Assembly: GCA_019116705.1 (NCBI GenBank)
Contig: DXBF01000055.1
Span: forward strand, 1-38,138
DNA: 38,138 bases
Direction of reading: 5' to 3'
From: Candidatus Gemmiger avistercoris
Lineage (GTDB): Bacteria > Bacillota > Clostridia > Oscillospirales > Ruminococcaceae
Position numbers and translations under genes: made by a program. Positions 29,157-36,961 of this stretch are shown piece after piece. Position 1 is the stretch's first letter. Every line of letters starts with the position of its first letter. Under the pieces are notes generated by a model. The model ran no database searches. It saw only the letters and a program-made list of their open reading frames with translations, and was not told the origin of the DNA.

Positions 29157-30944
29157 TTGACTATCCGTGAAAAGATCGCCGCCCTGCGCGCGGCCGCCAA
29201 AGCCGCCGGGGGCGACGCCGTGCTGCTGACCACCAGCGACCCCCATTGCAGCGAATACCTGCCCGACCACTACAACGCCCTGCCCTGGTTCTCCGGCTTT
29301 ACCGGGGAGAACGCGACCCTCGTCGTCACCGGCGAAGACGCGGCGCTGTGGTGCGACGGCCGCTTCTATGTCCAGGCCGACAAACAGCTGGCCGGCACCG
29401 GGATCGAATGTATGCACGACGGTTCCGCCGGGGTGCCCACGGTGGCGGACTACCTGGCCGCCCGCCTGGGGGCGGGCCGGACCCTGCTGCTGGACGGCAG
29501 CTGCGTGCCCGCCGCCCGCGCCCGCCAGTATGCCGAAGCCCTGGCCAAAAACGGCGCGTCGCTGCAAAGCCGCGACGTGGCCGGGCCCATCTGGGACGCC
29601 TCCGGCGAACGCCCCGCCCTGCCCGACACCCCCTGCCGCCTGCTGACCCCCGCCCAGACCGGGGCCACGGCGGCCCAGCGCATCGAACTGGTGCGTGCCG
29701 AACTGGCAAAGGCCGGGGCCACGGCGCTGGCCGTGACCGGGCTGGACTGCGTGGGCTGGCTGCTGAACCTGCGCGCGCGGGACATCCCCAACACGCCGCT
29801 GGCGGTGGCCTTCGCGCTGGTCACGCGGGACGCCTGCACGCTGTTCCTGGCGGACGGCCGCCTGAGCGCCGCCGACGCCGCCGTGCTGGCCGCCAGCGGC
29901 GTGACCGTGCGGGGCTACGGCGAACTGGTGGACGCCGTGCGCGCCGCCGGCGCCGGGGAAGTGTTCCTGGTGGACGAGCAGGCCACCAACTACGACCTGT
30001 ATACGGCGCTGGCCGCCCACGCCACCGTGGCGGGGCCCGACCCGATCTTTGCGCTCAAGGGCGTAAAGAACGAGGTGGAGCTGCAGAACATCCGGGAATG
30101 CCACATCCGGGACGGCGTGGCGCTGGTGCGGTTCCAGATGGATCTGGAACAGGCCCTGGCCGAAGGCCGCACCCTTCACGAGACCGACATCGAGACGATG
30201 CTCCAGCGCCGCCGCGCCGAACAACCCGGCTATTTTGAGGACAGCTTCCCCACCATCGCGGCCTGGGGCCCCAACGCCGCCATGATGCACTACCACGCCG
30301 AAGGCGAGGTGAACAGCCGCATCGAGCCCCGGGGCTTCCTGCTGGTGGACAACGGCGGCCAGTACGACTGCGGCACCACCGACATCACCCGCACCTATCC
30401 CGTGGGCCCGCTGACCGACAGCGAGCGCCGCTGCTACACCTGGGTGCTGCAGAGCCACATCGACATGGCCCGCGCGGTGTTCCTCGATTACTGCACCGGC
30501 TTTGCGCTGGACACCTTTGCCCGCGGCCCGGTGTGGGCGCACAAGATCAACTACCGCTGCGGCACCGGCCACGGGGTGGGCTTCATCTCGGGCGTGCACG
30601 AAGGCCCCCAGAGCCTGCGCCCCCACAACGCCGTGGTGTTCAAACCGGGCATGACCATCACCGACGAACCGGGCATCTACGAGACGGACGAAGTCGGCAT
30701 CCGCATCGAGAACGAACTGGAATGTGTGGACCTGGGCGAGAACCAGTACGGCCGCTGGCTGGGCTTCCGTCCGCTGACGGTGGCCCCCATCGACACGTCG
30801 CCGGTGCTGGTGGACGAGCTTTCCCGCGCGCAGATCGACTGGCTCAACGCCTTCCACGCGCACGTCTGCGAAACGCTGGCCCCCCGCCTGACCGAAGCCG
30901 AACAGGCCTGGCTGCGCGCCAAGTGCGCGCCCATCGGGCGCTGA
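29157..30944 (+). CDS. pepP: Xaa-Pro aminopeptidase (M24B)
   Basis: A 595-residue three-domain aminopeptidase P that removes N-terminal residues preceding proline. Two creatinase-type N-terminal domains cover about 1-310, and the pita-bread catalytic domain follows. The metal ligands are all present: D398 and D409 (LLVDNGGQYDCGTTDITRT), H472 (GTGHGVGFISGVHEG), E504 (ITDEPGIYE) and E518 (IRIENELE). The C-terminal segment with WLGFRPLTVAPID is the extension typical of the 590-600-residue eukaryote-like APP group. It starts at TTG behind AAAGGAG; no better ATG is present. No signal peptide, hence cytosolic. Confidence 0.93.
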   Translation: MTIREKIAALRAAAKAAGGDAVLLTTSDPHCSEYLPDHYNALPWFSGFTGENATLVVTGEDAALWCDGRFYVQADKQLAGTGIECMHDGSAGVPTVADYLAARLGAGRTLLLDGSCVPAARARQYAEALAKNGASLQSRDVAGPIWDASGERPALPDTPCRLLTPAQTGATAAQRIELVRAELAKAGATALAVTGLDCVGWLLNLRARDIPNTPLAVAFALVTRDACTLFLADGRLSAADAAVLAASGVTVRGYGELVDAVRAAGAGEVFLVDEQATNYDLYTALAAHATVAGPDPIFALKGVKNEVELQNIRECHIRDGVALVRFQMDLEQALAEGRTLHETDIETMLQRRRAEQPGYFEDSFPTIAAWGPNAAMMHYHAEGEVNSRIEPRGFLLVDNGGQYDCGTTDITRTYPVGPLTDSERRCYTWVLQSHIDMARAVFLDYCTGFALDTFARGPVWAHKINYRCGTGHGVGFISGVHEGPQSLRPHNAVVFKPGMTITDEPGIYETDEVGIRIENELECVDLGENQYGRWLGFRPLTVAPIDTSPVLVDELSRAQIDWLNAFHAHVCETLAPRLTEAEQAWLRAKCAPIGR

Positions 30945-30951
30945 GCACGGC

Positions 30952-31125
30952 TCACAGCAGCCCTTTGGCCCGGCAGTAGGCGGCCACGCCGTCCTCGTTT
31001 ACCGGGCCGCACACGTCGTCCGCCAGGGCCCGCAGCGCCTGCCGCGTAGGCTCCGTCAGACGGTTGCGCTTGCCGTCGATCAGCGTGCCGTCTATATCCA
31101 AAAAGAGAATGCGGATATCCTGCAT
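30952..31125 (-). pseudogene. HAD (Cof-type) phosphatase remnant: N and C termini joined
   Basis: A 57-residue frame with a GAAAGGAG ribosome site. Residues 1-31 (MQDIRILFLDIDGTLIDGKR and on to TRQALRAL) are the N terminus of a Cof-type HAD hydrolase including the nucleophile motif DIDGTL. It then passes straight into ADDVCGPVNEDGVAAYCRAK, which resembles the extreme C terminus of the same family (AxxVtxxxdEDGVaxxL). The middle, about 200 residues with motifs II-IV and the cap, is missing while the frame is kept. This is best read as an in-frame internal deletion. It cannot be a phosphatase; whether it is translated for another purpose is unknown. Confidence 0.7.
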
Positions 31126-31167
31126 CGTGTGGCTCCTTTCTTTTGCCGCGCGTCCGCGCATTCAAAT

Positions 31168-31197
31168 AAAGGCATGGCCTTACGGCCATGCCTTTTT
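31168..31197. terminator. Bidirectional terminator
   Basis: AAAGGCATGGCC (31168-31179) and GGCCATGCCTTT (31184-31195) pair perfectly with a four-base loop, followed by TTTTT on plus and TTTATTT on minus. It can end aminopeptidase P transcripts that cross the HAD remnant and transcripts of the CpeT-like gene on minus. Confidence 0.85.
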
Positions 31198-31198
31198 C

Positions 31199-31302
31199 AT
31201 TCTTTCTTTGCAAAGAAAGAATCAAAGAAACTCTCATAAAAATCGCACGAATGTGCGATTTTGGTTGAAAGTTCTTTGCTTACTTTCTTACAAGAAAGTA
31301 AG
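31199..31302. repeat. BIME-like pair of AT-rich palindromes
   Basis: A perfect 24-base palindrome at 31199-31222 (core CTTTGCAAAG) is followed by CAAAGAAACTC. A second palindrome with 11-base arms at 31279-31302 is preceded by GAAAGTTCTTTG, the reverse complement of CAAAGAACTTTC. So two copies of one unit (palindrome plus CAAAGAA tail) face each other. Between them AAAATCGCAC and GTGCGATTTT (31239-31262) form a further hairpin. It ends directly at the stop of the CpeT-like gene. Confidence 0.8.
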
Positions 31303-31845
31303 TCAGACGCGCTTATAGAGGATGGGCTCGTCGTAGCCGAAGGTGCGCCGGCCGTTCATCTCCATCTGTTCGGAAACTTCCAGCGCCTCGGGGCTGAAGC
31401 GCTCGAACAGCGTGAACTTGAGCGCCGGCGTGAACATGCTGGTGCTGCCGCCCTCCCACACGCCGTCGTGTTCGGTGTAGAGCGCCGGGGTGAATTTGGC
31501 CGAGGGTTTCAGGTCCGCATAGTCCAGTTCCGGCAGTTTCTCCGCCGTCAGGCAGTCCTTCGGGCAGGCGTCCGGGACCTCGTAGCTGGTCAGCCGGATG
31601 CCCCCCTCCTCCTGGGTGAACAGGAACAGATGGGGCGAGGCGTGGGTCTTGCCGTCCGTCGTATAGTAGCTTTCTTCCAGCAGGAACACCCCGGCAAAGT
31701 CCGCGGGCAGGCCCCGGATCTTGTGGTTGCAGGGGGTGTTCACATGCTCGGCATAGGGGAAACCCTCCCCCTTCTTGGCCTCATACTGGGCGGCATTGTT
31801 GAAACGGCCGCTCAACAGTTGAACGAATGATTCCAGTTTCCGCAT
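31303..31845 (-). CDS. CpeT/CpcT-like fold protein (tentative)
   Basis: A 180-residue cytosolic protein. FVQLLSGRFNNAAQYEAKK near the N terminus, PCNHKIRGLPADFAGVFLLE, ESYYTTDGKTHASPHLFLF and a final WEGGSTSMFTPALKFTLFER resemble the beta-barrel CpeT/CpcT family, known in cyanobacteria as bilin lyases but also present as uncharacterised proteins in heterotrophs. A pigment role is not expected here. AAAAGGAG precedes ATG 31845, which rules out the upstream in-frame extension to 31926, lying at the transcription start. Its promoter is TTGACG-17-TATCCT. The family assignment is from memory and uncertain. Confidence 0.6.
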   Translation of the reverse strand: MRKLESFVQLLSGRFNNAAQYEAKKGEGFPYAEHVNTPCNHKIRGLPADFAGVFLLEESYYTTDGKTHASPHLFLFTQEEGGIRLTSYEVPDACPKDCLTAEKLPELDYADLKPSAKFTPALYTEHDGVWEGGSTSMFTPALKFTLFERFSPEALEVSEQMEMNGRRTFGYDEPILYKRV

Positions 31846-31862
31846 GGTGGTTCTCCTTTTCC

Positions 31863-31880
31863 CGCCGCCTTCGGGCGGCG
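31863..31880 (-). promoter_or_regulatory. Stable hairpin just upstream of the CpeT-like ribosome site
   Basis: Perfect seven-base GC arms (31880-31874 and 31869-31863) around a CGAA tetraloop on the minus strand lie about six bases before the AAAAGGAG ribosome site. It may shield or expose the start; no known riboswitch is recognised. Confidence 0.4.
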
Positions 31881-31917
31881 CGCGGCCGGCACGGGACTGT
31901 CCCGCCGGTATCAGGCA

Positions 31918-31946
31918 AGGATACACCCATCCCGCGGTTTCGTCAA
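31918..31946 (-). promoter_or_regulatory. Promoter of the CpeT-like gene
   Basis: TTGACG (31946-31941) and TATCCT (31923-31918) on the minus strand are 17 bases apart, with a 65-base leader containing the CGAA hairpin. Confidence 0.6.
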
Positions 31947-31984
31947 GACGTTCCCGGAAAACTTTTTGTGAACGATGCGCCCCG

Positions 31985-32968
31985 TCAGGAGGAGATGCGG
32001 TCCGACGAGAGCCGCAGCACGCCGTTCTGGTAGTCCTGCCCGGTGCAGTTGGCCCAGCGGTCCACCTGCCACATGCCGTCCCGCCAGATGATCTGGAAGG
32101 TCATATACTCGCTGCCGGCGGTGTCCTCGCCGGTATCCCGGTCGGTGCCGGTCCAGCTGGTCTGGGCGTTCAGCGTCACCACGTCCTCGCCCCGCACCAG
32201 CCCCTCGGCGGTGAACCAGATGTCGCAGCGGTCCACGGCGTAGGCCACGCCGTTGTAGGCACCGCCGACGATGGCCTCCTCCCAGCTCTGGTCGTTCAGA
32301 TCGGTGGAGAAGCAGAGATCCTCCACCTTGCCGGAATTGTAGGCCGTCAGCAGCGAACGGTAGTACAGCCGCAGCAGCGTCTGCAAAAATTCGTCGTCGG
32401 GCGCCTGCAGGCCGTCCGCGTCACAGGCGGTCAGCGCGCCGAAACTGGCGGTCTGGTTGCCCGGGCGGGACACCAGCGCCACCGAGGTCAGGTACCCGGT
32501 GCCCTGGGGCAGGATGGCCCGCAGCAGGGTGTTGCCTTTTAGGATATCCTTCTGATCCAGGGTGGGGCGGCCCTGGGTGTCCACCGTGTAGGGGACCTGC
32601 ACGCCGTCGGCGGTGATCTTCATGCCCTCCACCACCGGCAGCCCTTCCAGGTAAAGCCGGGTGGGGTCCAGTTCGGCGGAAGCGGCCTCGGCGGTCTCCG
32701 CCGTGACGATGGGCGCGGGGGTGGCCGGGGCGTCCGCCGGTTCGGCAGGGCCCCCGCCGCGGTTCAGCCACCAGACCAGCCCTGCCAGCGCCAGCAGGAC
32801 GGCCACCGCCGCCGCGCCGCCCACAAGCAGCCGCTTGCGGCGCACGGCGCCCGCCGGGGGCCAGGCCGGGGCCTGGGGCGGCATGTCGGACAGGGGCGCG
32901 CCGCATTGGGCGCAGAATTTCTGGCCGGGCCGCGGGCAGGCGGCCCCGCATTTCGGGCAATGTTTCAT
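31985..32968 (-). CDS. Zinc-ribbon membrane protein with extracytoplasmic domain
   Basis: A 327-residue protein with an N-terminal zinc ribbon (HCPKCGAACPRPGQKFCAQC, two CxxC pairs), a proline-rich linker, one transmembrane helix (about 46-68, LLVGGAAAVAVLLALAGLVW), a Pro/Ala/Glu stalk and an outer domain of about 230 residues. That domain has a start like YcdB/TcaA-type sensors (GLPVVEGMKITADGVQVPYT) and an NTF2-like second half (LLRLYYRSLLTAYNSGKVED to WRDGMWQVDRWANCT). Such single-pass zinc-ribbon proteins are common in Clostridia and may sense or bind cell-wall compounds, but the function is unknown. AAAGGAG precedes ATG 32968; longer frames run into the palindrome array. Confidence 0.8.
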   Translation of the reverse strand: MKHCPKCGAACPRPGQKFCAQCGAPLSDMPPQAPAWPPAGAVRRKRLLVGGAAAVAVLLALAGLVWWLNRGGGPAEPADAPATPAPIVTAETAEAASAELDPTRLYLEGLPVVEGMKITADGVQVPYTVDTQGRPTLDQKDILKGNTLLRAILPQGTGYLTSVALVSRPGNQTASFGALTACDADGLQAPDDEFLQTLLRLYYRSLLTAYNSGKVEDLCFSTDLNDQSWEEAIVGGAYNGVAYAVDRCDIWFTAEGLVRGEDVVTLNAQTSWTGTDRDTGEDTAGSEYMTFQIIWRDGMWQVDRWANCTGQDYQNGVLRLSSDRISS

Positions 32969-33031
32969 CGTTCTCTCCTTTCTGTGATGGGCAATGTATC
33001 CTTTGTGTTCGCAATTTTCGCCGGTTTGCAG

Positions 33032-33364
33032 GGCGGGGTCGCACCCCGCCGGGGAACCTCCCGGCAGCCCGGAACACCCCGGGCAAGACCAAACCCCAAC
33101 GGCGGGGTCAAGACCCCGCCCTACGGGCAACAGAAACGCGGATGCAGCACCGTCCACCCCGCCGCAGCAAGGCACGGCTGCACGGGCGGCCTGCAGGCCG
33201 CCCCTACGACCTGCCGGAAATTGACCGTTTTCCTTTTGGTTCGGCATTTCCCCGAGGTTGTAGGGCGGGGTCTTGACCCCGCCGCAGGAGCGTCCCGCCA
33301 GCCGCGGCGTTCCCACAAACCGCCCCGTTTCCCTGTGGACGTAGGGGCGGCGTGTACGCCGCCC
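33032..33364. repeat. GC palindrome array 2
   Basis: Five palindromes start at 33032 (type A), 33101 (type A, inverted), 33184 (type B, inverted), 33264 (type A) and 33345 (type C, GGGCGGCGT/ACGCCGCCC): spacings of 69, 83, 80 and 81 bases. Two copies of a linker with CCCGGAACACCCCGGGCAAG flank the series (near 33068 and 33381). It fills the 452-base gap between the zinc-ribbon and GT2 genes; no gene is seen there. Confidence 0.87.
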
Positions 33365-33420
33365 GGGGCACCTCCCGCCAGCCCGGAACACCCCGGGCAA
33401 GCCTCCACAGTCCGCCCCCT

Positions 33421-34275
33421 TCAGCTTTCCGCCACCGCCACCAGATACTTGTAGATCTGGGGCTTGTACTCCTCATACAAGCCCATCTGTTCGTACAGTT
33501 CCTTGTAATAGTTGAACAGGGTAGCCCGGGTGGTCACCACGTTCACCGGGTTGAGCACCGTGTGCACGGCGCTGCCGGGGGTGTTGTAGTAGTTGTAGAT
33601 GGGGGTCGAAAGCGCATAGAACCGCTCCGCATAGCGGATGTAGCTCAGGTTGAAGTACAGGTCCTCCGACCAGTCCAGGTCCTCGGCGCAGACCACGTCC
33701 TCATGGGCGCGGACCAGCGCGGCGCGGTACAGTTTGTTCCACATCACGCCGTAGTAGAAGCTGGCCGGCTCCTGCATGAGCCGCGCGGCGAATTCCTCCT
33801 TGTCCATGGCGCCTTCCAGCAGGAACCCGAAGGTCTGCACCCGGTCGGGGCGCAGCGCCTGGGGGTGGCGGGCGGCGGCCTCCTCGCTGCGGGGGCGGGG
33901 CGGGCGGATGCGGTTGTAGTGGGCGATGACCAGGTCGGCGTCCGACCCCAGCGCCCGGTCCACCAGCAGTTCGGTGGCGTTGGGCTGCAGGGTGTCGTCG
34001 GCGTCCACGAACTGCAGGTATTCGCCGGTGGCGTACCGCAGCCCCAGGTTGCGGGTGGCGGCCACGCCGCTGTTGGCTTTGTCGATAAGGACGATGCGTT
34101 TGTCCACCCCGGCGTACATCTGGCAGACCTGCAAACTCACGTCCTGGCTGCCGTCGTTGAGCAGCAGGATCTCCAAATTTTCATAGGTCTGGCGGCGGAT
34201 GCTCTCCACACAGCGGGCGATATGGTCCTGCGCGTTGTAGATGGGCACGATGATGCTCACGAGCGGCTGCGGCAC
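33421..34275 (-). CDS. Glycosyltransferase family 2
   Basis: A 284-residue GT-A glycosyltransferase. VSIIVPIYNAQDHIARCVES with LLLNDGSQDVSLQVCQMYA is the GT2 N-terminal nucleotide-binding region. KANSGVAATRNLGLRYATGE and FVDADDTLQ supply the DxD-like metal-binding motif; SEDLYFNLSYIRYAERFYAL carries the catalytic-base ED pair. No membrane segment is seen. The start is taken as GTG 34275 behind GGAAGGAGG; the longer in-frame GTG at 34323 lies upstream of the predicted transcription start. It stands alone, divergent from the M32 peptidase. Probably acts on a cell-surface glycan. Confidence 0.9.
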   Translation of the reverse strand: MPQPLVSIIVPIYNAQDHIARCVESIRRQTYENLEILLLNDGSQDVSLQVCQMYAGVDKRIVLIDKANSGVAATRNLGLRYATGEYLQFVDADDTLQPNATELLVDRALGSDADLVIAHYNRIRPPRPRSEEAAARHPQALRPDRVQTFGFLLEGAMDKEEFAARLMQEPASFYYGVMWNKLYRAALVRAHEDVVCAEDLDWSEDLYFNLSYIRYAERFYALSTPIYNYYNTPGSAVHTVLNPVNVVTTRATLFNYYKELYEQMGLYEEYKPQIYKYLVAVAES

Positions 34276-34313
34276 GGCGGCGGCCTCCTTCCGGGGGAAC
34301 TCCCTCTGCTTAC

Positions 34314-34342
34314 ACCATACCACAAAACGCCCCGGAAGGCAA
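34314..34342 (-). promoter_or_regulatory. Promoter of the GT2 gene
   Basis: TTGCCT (34342-34337) and TATGGT (34319-34314) on the minus strand are 17 bases apart; start near 34307. Its -35 abuts the -35 of the divergent promoter at 34343. Confidence 0.65.
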
Positions 34343-34371
34343 TGGAAAAAGCTGGCGGAGTGTGGTAGAAT
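34343..34371 (+). promoter_or_regulatory. Promoter of the M32 carboxypeptidase gene
   Basis: TGGAAA (34343-34348) and TAGAAT (34366-34371) are 17 bases apart, with TG one base before the -10 (extended -10, TGGTAGAAT). It is back to back with the GT2 promoter. Confidence 0.6.
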
Positions 34372-34445
34372 GGGAAGAGAATTTTTGCGGCAGGGCCGCC
34401 CGCCTGCGCCCTTGGCCCGCCGCCGGAATAAGGAGGAGAGCGCAA

Positions 34446-35936
34446 ATGAAAGACTCCATCCTGCGCCTGCGCGCGCTGGAAAAACAGCTGTACGCCTACC
34501 GCTACGCCCTCAACGCCATCGACTTCGACGCCGAGACCGTCGCCCCCGAGGGCGGCGCCGAGGGCCGTGCCGAAGCCTGCGAGGTCCTCAGCCGCGCCAG
34601 TTTCGACCTGCTGGTGAACCCCGGCTCCGCCGCCCTGCTGCAAGCCGCGGCCGCCGACGCGGAGGACGGGCAGCAGGCCGCCGAAGTGCGGGAGCTGCAG
34701 CGCCAATATGACGAGATCGCCCGCATCCCGGCCGGCGAATACGCGGCCTTCACCAAGCTGGTCCAGCAGAGCGTCCCGGTGTGGACCAAAGCCAAGCGCA
34801 GCAACGACTTCGCCCTCTTTGCGCCGTACCTGGAGCAGATCGTGGCGGCCCGCCGCGCCCAGGCGCGGTATTTCGCGCCGGACCGCGACCCCTACGAGGT
34901 GTTCCTGGACCGCTACGAGCGGGGCCTGACCATCGCCCGCTGCGACGCGTTTTTCGGCGTGCTGCGCGCCGCCATCCTGCCGCTGCTGGCGGCCATCCGG
35001 GACCACGGCGCGCCCATCCGCACCGATTTTCTCGACCAGGACTGGCCCCTGGACGCGCAGAAGGAACTGTCCCGCCGCCTGCTGGCCCTCTGGGGGCTGG
35101 AGCCGGAACACACCCTGCTGGCCGAGAGCGAACATCCCTTCACCACCGAATTCTGGCGCGGCGACGTGCGCCTGACCACCCATTACCAGCCGCGGGACGT
35201 ATTCTCCAACCTGTACAGCGTCCTGCACGAAGGCGGCCACGCCCTGTATGAGCGGCACATCGACCCGGCGCTGGACTACACGGCGGTGGCCGGCGGTTCC
35301 ACCATGGGCCTGCACGAGAGCCAGAGCCGCCTGTTCGAGAACTGCGTGGGCCGCAGCCGCGCCTTCCTGCGCTGGCTGTACCCGCTGCTGCGGGAACTGT
35401 TCCCCGCCCAGCTGGCGGACGTGAGCGAGGAGGAAGTCTGGCGGGCCGTCAACCGGGCGGAGCCGGGGCTGATCCGCACCGAGGCCGACGAACTGACCTA
35501 CGCGCTGCACATCATGGTGCGGTACGAGCTGGAAAAGGCGCTGCTGCAGGGCACGCTGGCGGTGGCCGACCTGCCCGCCGCCTGGAACGAAAAATACCGG
35601 CAATACCTGGGCGTGGAGGTGCCCGACGACGCCCGCGGCTGCTTGCAGGACATCCACTGGGCCATGGGCGATTTCGGCTACTTCCCCAGCTACGCCCTGG
35701 GCAGCGCCTACGCGGCCCAGGCGGTGGCCGGCCTGCGCCGCACCATGGACCTGGACGCCCAGTGGGCGCGGGGCGACCTGGCGCCCCTGCGGGACGCGCT
35801 GTGCGCGCGGCTGTGGCGTTACGGCAGCAGCAGGGAACCCGCCTGGCTGGTGCGCAGCCTCTGCGGCGGGGATTTTGACCCGCGCTGTTACACCGACTAC
35901 CTGGCCCGCAAGTACACCGCGCTGTATAAGCTGTGA
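34446..35936 (+). CDS. M32-family metallocarboxypeptidase
   Basis: A 496-residue zinc carboxypeptidase of the thermostable Taq/Pfu type, an all-helical clamp that removes C-terminal residues except proline-preceding ones. The HEXXH motif is H261-E-G-G-H265 (SVLHEGGHALYE) and the third ligand E291 lies in GLHESQSRLFEN. DYTAVAGGSTMGLHES, IRTEADELTYALHIMVRYEL and the later DIHWAMGDFGYFPSYALG are family hallmarks. AAGGAGGAGAG precedes ATG 34446, and longer frames start within the promoter. No signal peptide, so cytosolic peptide recycling is likely. Length is normal for the family. Confidence 0.95.
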   Translation: MKDSILRLRALEKQLYAYRYALNAIDFDAETVAPEGGAEGRAEACEVLSRASFDLLVNPGSAALLQAAAADAEDGQQAAEVRELQRQYDEIARIPAGEYAAFTKLVQQSVPVWTKAKRSNDFALFAPYLEQIVAARRAQARYFAPDRDPYEVFLDRYERGLTIARCDAFFGVLRAAILPLLAAIRDHGAPIRTDFLDQDWPLDAQKELSRRLLALWGLEPEHTLLAESEHPFTTEFWRGDVRLTTHYQPRDVFSNLYSVLHEGGHALYERHIDPALDYTAVAGGSTMGLHESQSRLFENCVGRSRAFLRWLYPLLRELFPAQLADVSEEEVWRAVNRAEPGLIRTEADELTYALHIMVRYELEKALLQGTLAVADLPAAWNEKYRQYLGVEVPDDARGCLQDIHWAMGDFGYFPSYALGSAYAAQAVAGLRRTMDLDAQWARGDLAPLRDALCARLWRYGSSREPAWLVRSLCGGDFDPRCYTDYLARKYTALYKL

Positions 35937-35990
35937 GGCAGGCGCGCCCGCGTCCGGCCGGAATTTTACATTTTGTTCACGGCTGGGGGC

Positions 35991-36018
35991 TTGTTTTTGG
36001 GGCAGACTATAGTATACT
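35991..36018 (+). promoter_or_regulatory. Promoter of the flavoprotein-thioredoxin pair
   Basis: TTGTTT (35991-35996) and TATACT (36013-36018) are 16 bases apart, about 60 bases before the ATG at 36080. Confidence 0.6.
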
Positions 36019-36079
36019 ATTGTTATAGGAATTATGCCCGTACACCCGACTCCCCTTATTTTCCCGAAAGGAGCTTTCC

Positions 36080-36940
36080 ATGGAACGCTTCGACATTGCC
36101 ATCATCGGTTCCGGCCCCGCCGGGGTCTCGGCGGCGCTCACCGCCAGCCTGCGGGGCAAGCCGCCGCTGCTGTTCGGGTCCCGCACCCTCAGCGACAAGA
36201 TCACCAAAGCCCAGCGCATCCAGAACTACCCCGGCCTGCCGGACGTCACCGGGCCCCAGCTGCGGGACGCCCTGCTGCATCATCTGGACGTCATGGGCGT
36301 GCCCATCACCGAAGCGCGGGTCAACGCGGTCTACGCCATGGGCGACTATTTTGCCATCCAGACCGCGGCCGGGACCTACGAAGCCGCCGCGGTCATCCTG
36401 GCCACCGGCGTGGTGCAGGGCAAGCCGCTGCCCGGCGAGCAGGAACTGCTGGGCCGGGGCGTGAGTTACTGCGCCACCTGCGACGCGCCGCTCTACCGCG
36501 GCAAGCGGGTGGCGGTGGTGGGGACCAGCCCCGCCGCAGAGCCGGAAGCCGCCTATCTGGCGGAGGTCGCCGCGTCGGTGGTGTATTTCCCGCTGTACAG
36601 CGGCGCGCCCCGGCTGCCCGGCACGGTGCAGGTCCGGCGGGAAACGCCCACGGCCGTCCTGGGCGAAAACACCGTGCAGGCGCTGCGCACCGGCGGCGGG
36701 GACTACCCGGTGGACGGCGTTTTCCTGCTGCGGGACGCCATGGCCCCCACCCAGCTGGTGCCGGGGCTGGCGGGGGACGGCGGCCACGTGGCGGTGGACG
36801 CCCGCATGGCCACCAACCTGCCCGGCTGTTTTGCCTGCGGCGACGCGGCCGGGCTGCCGTACCAGTATATCAAAGCCGCGGGGCAGGGCAACGTGGCGGC
36901 GCTTTCCGCCGTGCAGTACCTGGCGGCCCGCAGGCAGTGA
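36080..36940 (+). CDS. Thioredoxin-reductase-like flavoprotein without NADPH motifs
   Basis: A 286-residue FAD enzyme. The FAD-binding GSGPAGVSAAL lies at the N terminus, the redox pair is C131-A-T-C134 (SYCATCDAPLY), and the C-terminal FACGDAAGLPYQYIKAAGQG closes the FAD domain. In the middle domain the usual GGGxSA and HRRxxxR NADPH motifs of thioredoxin reductase are replaced by VVGTSPAAEPEAAYLAE and a region without the Arg pair (SVVYFPLYSGAPRLPG). Such proteins in Clostridia include ferredoxin-dependent flavin thioredoxin reductases (FFTR) and the DTR-type enzymes. It is cotranscribed with thioredoxin 21 bases downstream, which is probably its substrate. Reductant is inferred. Confidence 0.88.
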   Translation: MERFDIAIIGSGPAGVSAALTASLRGKPPLLFGSRTLSDKITKAQRIQNYPGLPDVTGPQLRDALLHHLDVMGVPITEARVNAVYAMGDYFAIQTAAGTYEAAAVILATGVVQGKPLPGEQELLGRGVSYCATCDAPLYRGKRVAVVGTSPAAEPEAAYLAEVAASVVYFPLYSGAPRLPGTVQVRRETPTAVLGENTVQALRTGGGDYPVDGVFLLRDAMAPTQLVPGLAGDGGHVAVDARMATNLPGCFACGDAAGLPYQYIKAAGQGNVAALSAVQYLAARRQ

Positions 36941-36961
36941 ACAACGAAAGGAGTTTTTCTC

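Noticed and set aside
28986-30863. Minus-strand open frame of 625 codons opposite aminopeptidase P
   Set aside because: The plus strand encodes all five metal ligands of the M24B family; the antisense frame is a high-GC artefact.
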